Positions 61,181 through 64,000 of a stretch of 64,000 nucleotides of DNA are shown one piece after another (the stretch's first letter is position 1; each line of letters starts with the position of its first letter). The stretch comes from Clostridia bacterium (GTDB taxonomy: Bacteria; Bacillota; Clostridia; Christensenellales; Borkfalkiaceae): positions 124,001 to 188,000 of the forward strand of contig JAFQEA010000005.1 of NCBI GenBank assembly GCA_017399185.1, given 5' to 3'. A program made the translations under genes and the position numbers. The notes under the pieces were generated by a model. That model was not told the origin of the DNA and searched no databases. It saw only the letters and a list, made by a program, of their open reading frames with translations.

Positions 61181-61615
61181 GTGTTTTTCGGGACTTATTT
61201 CCATCAGATGGATGCTAAAAACAGAATAAGAATTCCTGCTAAATTCGGTAAGGAACTTTCTTCAAAGTATATCGTTGGCAAATCGTCAATCGACGGCGCG
61301 CTTGCGATTTATACCTTGGAAGGCTTCCAGAAGGTTTCTAAAAAGAAACATTCCCCGTTCAATGCAAAGGCTGAAATGGCGTATACCTTGTTCTTTGGCT
61401 CTTACTTTGAAGTAGCAGAAGACGGGCAAGGTAGGCTTCAGATTACCGACGCAATCAGAAAGATTGTTAATTTAGAGAAAGACCTTGTTTCAATCGGGGC
61501 AGACGATCATATCAACTTAATGAGCCGTTCCCGCTTTGAACGCATGCAAGAAGAACTCTCGTTTGAAGACGCGCTTGCAATACTTGATGAGCAAAGCTCA
61601 AAAAGTGACAGCTAA
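61181..61615 (+). CDS. mraZ: Transcriptional regulator MraZ
   Basis: MraZ is the AbrB-fold repressor that controls the division and cell wall (dcw) cluster. The 144 residues begin FFGTYFHQMDAKNRIRIPAKF, the first of two conserved MraZ repeats, with the second at FFGSYFEVAEDGQGRLQI. I chose the GTG at 61181, which has AAGGGGG upstream and gives the normal family length; the longer frame from 61103 would begin upstream of the promoter -10. Its stop codon overlaps the rsmH start by one base. Confidence 0.93.
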   Translation: MFFGTYFHQMDAKNRIRIPAKFGKELSSKYIVGKSSIDGALAIYTLEGFQKVSKKKHSPFNAKAEMAYTLFFGSYFEVAEDGQGRLQITDAIRKIVNLEKDLVSIGADDHINLMSRSRFERMQEELSFEDALAILDEQSSKSDS

Positions 61616-62544
61616 TGGAATTTAAACACTTATCCGTAATGCTTGATGAATGCATGGACGGTTTACAGCTTAAAGACGGCGGTGTGTATTTTGACGGCAC
61701 CTTTGGCGGCGGCGGACACACGCGTGAGATTTTATCGAGAAAGAACACTAAAGTTATCGCAACTGACCTTGATACCGAAGCTTTAAAAAACGCAGATAAG
61801 ATTAAAGAAATTTTTGGGGACAAGCTTACGACGGTACACGATAACTTTAAGAATTTCACCAAGATATCAGACGATTTGAACGTTGATTTATACGACGGCA
61901 TTTTGCTTGATTTGGGCGTATCAAGCTATCAGCTTGATGAGCGCAGTCGCGGGTTTAGCTATTTAGGGGAAGGGGAGCCCTTGGATATGAAAATGAACCC
62001 TGAAGGCAGCTTTTCGGCGTACGACGTTGTTAACGGCTATGATGAAAAACAGTTAAGCCACGTTTTATGGACTTACGGTGAAGAAAAATTCCACCAACAA
62101 ATTGCAAGAAACATTGTTAAAGAAAGACAGACAAAACCGATTGTTACCTGTGGCGAGCTTTGCAGAATAATTGATAAATCAATTCCTGCCAAGTTTAAAA
62201 AGGACGGGCATCCTGCAAAAAGGACCTTCCAGGCGTTAAGGATAGAAGTTAACGGCGAACTTGACGGGCTGTACGAAGCAATCGTTGAAATGGGCAGTCG
62301 CCTTAAAAAAGGTGGTAGGCTTGCGGTTATAACCTTCCACTCTTTAGAAGATAGAATAGTAAAAAACGCATTTAAGTATTTAGAAACAGATTGTATCTGC
62401 GATAAAAGCTTACCCGTATGCGTATGCAATAAACAAAAAATGGTAAAAATTATAACCGCAAAGCCCATGCTTTCGGGGATTGAAGAGCTGGACCGTAACC
62501 CCAGGGCAAAAAGCGCAAAACTACGGGTTTGCGAAAGGGTATAA
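61615..62544 (+). CDS. rsmH: 16S rRNA (cytosine(1402)-N4)-methyltransferase RsmH
   Basis: RsmH methylates C1402 in the ribosomal P site. The 309-residue protein shows the SAM site FDGTFGGGGHTREIL near residues 25-39, the GILLDLGVSSYQLDERSRGFSY block near 99-120, and the C-terminal NPRAKSAKLRVCERV. It is the normal second gene of the dcw cluster, coupled to mraZ. Confidence 0.96.
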   Translation: MEFKHLSVMLDECMDGLQLKDGGVYFDGTFGGGGHTREILSRKNTKVIATDLDTEALKNADKIKEIFGDKLTTVHDNFKNFTKISDDLNVDLYDGILLDLGVSSYQLDERSRGFSYLGEGEPLDMKMNPEGSFSAYDVVNGYDEKQLSHVLWTYGEEKFHQQIARNIVKERQTKPIVTCGELCRIIDKSIPAKFKKDGHPAKRTFQALRIEVNGELDGLYEAIVEMGSRLKKGGRLAVITFHSLEDRIVKNAFKYLETDCICDKSLPVCVCNKQKMVKIITAKPMLSGIEELDRNPRAKSAKLRVCERV

Positions 62545-62598
62545 CGCAATAAATTCGGTTGGCAAGAATATTTGACGAGGAGCATCAATAAAATATTT

Positions 62599-63300
62599 AT
62601 GGAACACAGATATGATAATTCCTCCCAAAGGTATAGCCAAACTGGTTATGCAACGCCGGAGTTTCAAAATAATTACGAATATAATCAAAAATCAAGAAGG
62701 GGTTTTGCAGATAGTTTAGAAAGCCAATTTTACTTTGAAAGCCCATCTGCAACCTTTAATAAAGACCAAGACACAAGACCTAACGCTTACAACTATCAAC
62801 AGGATAGGGCTGAAGCTTACGACACGTCGTCATACCGCGAAGCCGCAAGGGAAGCCACTTTAAACGAGCGTTATGCCGAAAATAATTCTCGCCAAAGAGA
62901 ATATTACGCTGAAGATAACGCAATGGATTATACCACGGAAGACTCTTATCCAAGCCAGACGACAATGCAGTTTAGCGACAAAGAGCTCCGCTCAAACCCA
63001 TTTGAAGATTTCAGACCGAAGAACGAAGACGCTATTGATAAGCAATACAAAATCAACACCAAAGGTAAGGTTTTAATCGCCGTTTACGCTTTGGTTGTTG
63101 CAACCATTTTTGCGCTTATTATTCTCAACACAAGATTGCTTAAAACCATGAACGCATCTTTTGCTGAAAAGAGCCGTCAGGTTGAAATTTTGCAGGAAGA
63201 GGTTATCTCATTAAACGCTGAACTTGACTACGTTTCATCAGACGCTGTTATCGAACAAAAGGCTCAAGCACAGCTCGGTATGGTTAAGGCTGACAAATAA
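62599..63300 (+). CDS. FtsL/DivIC-like septum protein
   Basis: FtsL-type proteins are small bitopic membrane proteins that regulate septal wall synthesis with FtsQ/DivIB and FtsB/DivIC. This one has a long polar N-terminal cytoplasmic part (about 155 residues, rich in Asn, Gln, Ser, Tyr), one membrane helix (VLIAVYALVVATIFALIIL), and a C-terminal coiled coil (SRQVEILQEEVISLNAELDYV). The start is uncertain. The ATG at 62599 has no nearby ribosome-binding site; GAGGAG at 62577 lies 16 bases away, and a TTG at 62572 is the alternative. The position between rsmH and a PBP supports ftsL. Confidence 0.75.
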   Translation: MEHRYDNSSQRYSQTGYATPEFQNNYEYNQKSRRGFADSLESQFYFESPSATFNKDQDTRPNAYNYQQDRAEAYDTSSYREAAREATLNERYAENNSRQREYYAEDNAMDYTTEDSYPSQTTMQFSDKELRSNPFEDFRPKNEDAIDKQYKINTKGKVLIAVYALVVATIFALIILNTRLLKTMNASFAEKSRQVEILQEEVISLNAELDYVSSDAVIEQKAQAQLGMVKADK

Positions 63301-63371
63301 TTTGTCGTTTTAGCATAATTTTTTAAAATTTTAATTTAGATTTCAACATTCATTTTTTAATTCCTTCATAC

Positions 63372-63418
63372 AAAAGAGATTTTTTTGTTAGCAAGTCTAA
63401 TAATTAAATCTCTTTTTT
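63372..63418 (+). terminator. Hairpin with T-run between ftsL-like and PBP genes
   Basis: AAAAGAGAT and ATCTCTTTT pair around a 27-base loop, followed by TTTG. It may partly terminate transcription inside the cluster. Confidence 0.5.
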
Positions 63419-63490
63419 GTTTGCTTTTTTAAGGCTTTTGGCGCAAATAAAAAGCCTTTTTGCGGGGACAAAACAATAAATCAATATTCT

Positions 63491-64000
63491 TTGACGGTTT
63501 TACGAAAGCGGTTATTTGCATACTTTGTTGCAATAGCCTTTATTTTTTTGGTGATTTTAGGCCGTCTTTTTTATTTGGAAGTAATAGCGTCCGAGCGGCT
63601 GCAGAAAAAGGCGATTGACCAGTGGACAAGGGAACTACCCCTAAAAGCAAGCCGCGGTAAGATATTATCATCAAACGGCACGGCGCTTGCAACAAACAAG
63701 TCAAGTTACGCCGTTTACATAAGGACAAGGCAGGTAAAAAACCCCGAACGCGTTGCAAGCGTTTTATCGCAGATTTTTGGTGTTGATGAGCAAAAATTAT
63801 TAGATAAAATGCGGAAAAAGGCAACGTCCGAAATTACCGTTAAGCGCCAGGTGGATAAAGAAAGCATAGTAAAGCTTACAAATTATCAGCTTGACGGCGT
63901 GTACTATTCTGTGGATAACACAAGGCTTTATCCATATAACCAGCTTTTGTGCAGCGTTTTAGGCTATTCAAGCATTGACGGCGGCGGTCAGACGGGGTTA
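63491..64000 (+). CDS. Penicillin-binding protein 2 / SpoVD-type transpeptidase (3'-truncated by window edge)
   Basis: The frame runs off the window; about 170 residues are visible. They show a short basic start (RKRLF), one membrane helix (AYFVAIAFIFLVILGRLFYLEVI), and the N-terminal dimerisation domain of class B PBPs with PLKASRGKILSSNG, the family's conserved RGxIxDRNG-like motif, here with SSNG in place of DRNG. The place in the dcw cluster fits FtsI/PbpB or SpoVD. No ATG or GTG is available upstream in frame; TTG at 63491 is the best standard start, although GGGG lies 8 bases before an ATA at 63476. Confidence 0.82.
   Translation, partial: MTVLRKRLFAYFVAIAFIFLVILGRLFYLEVIASERLQKKAIDQWTRELPLKASRGKILSSNGTALATNKSSYAVYIRTRQVKNPERVASVLSQIFGVDEQKLLDKMRKKATSEITVKRQVDKESIVKLTNYQLDGVYYSVDNTRLYPYNQLLCSVLGYSSIDGGGQTGL

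Overview
The window looks like chromosomal DNA from a low-to-moderate GC, Gram-positive, anaerobic Firmicute, most likely an uncultured gut Clostridia-type bacterium. The family-level placement is inference. Three things point there: the sigA neighbourhood dnaG-rpoD-trmK-nif3-like; the ylxM-ffh-rpsP-khpA-rimM-trmD block; and pyruvate phosphate dikinase, formate-tetrahydrofolate ligase and HemZ together. No respiratory genes and no tRNA, rRNA or CRISPR locus were seen.

Layout. 1-906 is the 3' part of secF. 979-7378 is a tight run recJ-rel-MBL hydrolase-hemZ, followed by rpsO with a structured leader and by pnp. 10391-15381 carries dnaG-rpoD-trmK-nif3-like-zinc ribbon protein. 15554-22055 is the SRP/ribosome maturation operon (ylxM, ffh, rpsP, khpA, rimM, trmD, rbgA, rnhB, yraN-like, THUMP methyltransferase). 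rplS, normally between trmD and rbgA, is missing there and stands alone at 35272 with its own leader. ppdK (22363-25002) ends at a 33-bp sequence that is repeated exactly at 31511-31543. The 6.5 kb between the copies is an accessory island: a SLOG-fold protein with a divergent HTH repressor, an AbiE-type toxin-antitoxin pair with two operators, a HEPN-like protein, a Bcp peroxiredoxin, and a two-gene operon coding for an RNase III with tandem dsRNA-binding domains and a Thg1-like 3'-5' polymerase.

31651-41977 holds cell-surface functions: an O-antigen-ligase-type membrane protein, a lipoprotein tyrosine phosphatase, rplS, a pectate lyase lipoprotein, a membrane-anchored EEP-family protein and a large membrane-anchored beta-rich protein. 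42261-53763 is a phage-derived head module (terminase, portal, scaffold-like, capsid, connector and further structural proteins) behind a LexA-box promoter. No integrase, tail-tube, tape-measure or lysis gene is visible. 53880-59909 has alr, fhs, a small lipoprotein, a second SLOG/HTH divergent cassette and an NhaC-type antiporter. rpsT is followed by a long non-coding stretch with two DnaA boxes, then the start of the division/cell wall cluster (mraZ, rsmH, ftsL-like, PBP).

Two themes go beyond ordinary annotation. First, the RNase III/Thg1-like operon and the twin SLOG-HTH cassettes are candidate undescribed defence or RNA-repair systems. Second, a 16-bp palindrome (consensus TCGGYYTATARRCCGA) recurs in genes and intergenic regions on both sides of the island and inside the phage module. 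I did not find it inside the ppdK island, which fits recent acquisition of the island.
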